Shown piece after piece: positions 13,123 through 13,199 of a stretch of 13,199 nt of DNA; the stretch's first letter is position 1, and each line of letters opens with the position of its first letter. The position numbers and the translations under genes are program-made. Source of the DNA: Porphyromonadaceae bacterium UBA7203 (GTDB lineage Bacteria > Bacteroidota > Bacteroidia > Bacteroidales > Muribaculaceae); the NCBI GenBank assembly GCA_002490725.1, contig DKUN01000016.1:121658-134856 (forward strand), given 5' to 3'. The notes under the pieces were generated by a model that saw nothing but the letters and a program-made list of their open reading frames with translations, had not been told where the DNA came from and ran no database searches.

Positions 13123-13199
13123 GGAGTGGTGCTCGAGTGGCTGAAGAGGCACGCCTGGAAAGCGTGTATACGCCAAAAGCGTATCCCGAGTTCGAATCT
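13123..13199 (+). tRNA. tRNA-Ser (anticodon GGA), 3' end beyond the window
   Basis: The acceptor strand GGAGTGG (13123-13129) is followed by the D-arm (CTC...GAG). The anticodon stem CACGC/GCGTG (13150-13154, 13162-13166) encloses the loop CTGGAAA, with anticodon GGA at 13157-13159. A long variable arm (ATACGC 13168-13173, GCGTAT 13179-13184) marks a class II tRNA, as expected for serine. The T-arm begins CCGAGTTCGAATCT and the sequence stops there; about 11 bases are missing. It reads UCC and UCU codons. Confidence 0.95.

Noticed and set aside
1..13199. CRISPR arrays, insertion sequences, integrases, toxin-antitoxin or phage-defence genes
   Set aside because: No spaced direct repeats, transposase motifs or defence-type domains were seen; every stretch is covered by the listed genes or short intergenic regions. 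The tRNA-Ser is a possible integration site, but the sequence beyond it is outside the window.

Overview
The window looks like the chromosome of a gut Bacteroidales bacterium. Three things point there. Promoters fit the Bacteroidetes pattern (TTTG, about 19 bases, TAnnTTTG) rather than sigma70. A DUF5683-type gene follows parAB and precedes a LysM-carrying MltD. Secreted glycosidases share short C-terminal tails ending in YIVNG/YIVDG and a lysine. The high-GC coding sequence would suit the Muribaculaceae, but that family assignment is inference; no rRNA or other marker is present.

Left part (1-1130): a rho-independent terminator of an upstream gene, then a secreted C45/AAT-like N-terminal-nucleophile amide hydrolase. 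It converges on the next gene, and a bidirectional terminator lies between them.

Glycan part (1131-8170): a divergent locus around an AT-rich 224-base regulatory region. Leftward is a 904-residue secreted glycoside hydrolase of the alpha-galactosidase type (clan GH-D, GH36-like). Rightward is a two-gene unit, 18 bases apart: a GH29 (subfamily B-like) alpha-L-fucosidase with a C-terminal discoidin/CBM32-like domain, and an 843-residue secreted protein with no visible enzyme motif, built of an N-terminal beta-sandwich and two copies of a GEVED-plus-second-module unit. The hydrolase and the 843-residue protein end in related tails; the fucosidase does not. Together they would remove terminal alpha-galactosyl or alpha-GalNAc and fucosyl residues from a glycan, perhaps a host mucin glycan (inference). 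No SusC/SusD pair is visible here.

Housekeeping part (8276-13025): parA, parB, a DUF5683 membrane protein (start overlapping the parB stop by four bases), an MltD-like lytic transglycosylase, and a small outer-membrane beta-barrel protein, all rightward and closely spaced. They probably form one or two transcripts covering chromosome segregation and envelope work.

Right end (13037-13199): a perfect 16-bp hairpin, a -7 promoter element, and a tRNA-Ser(GGA) cut by the window edge. The window has no CRISPR array, insertion sequence, phage gene or defence system. The least described items are the 843-residue repeat protein, the shared C-terminal tail, the domain inserted in the GH-D hydrolase and the repeated TTAACTT sites in the divergent region.
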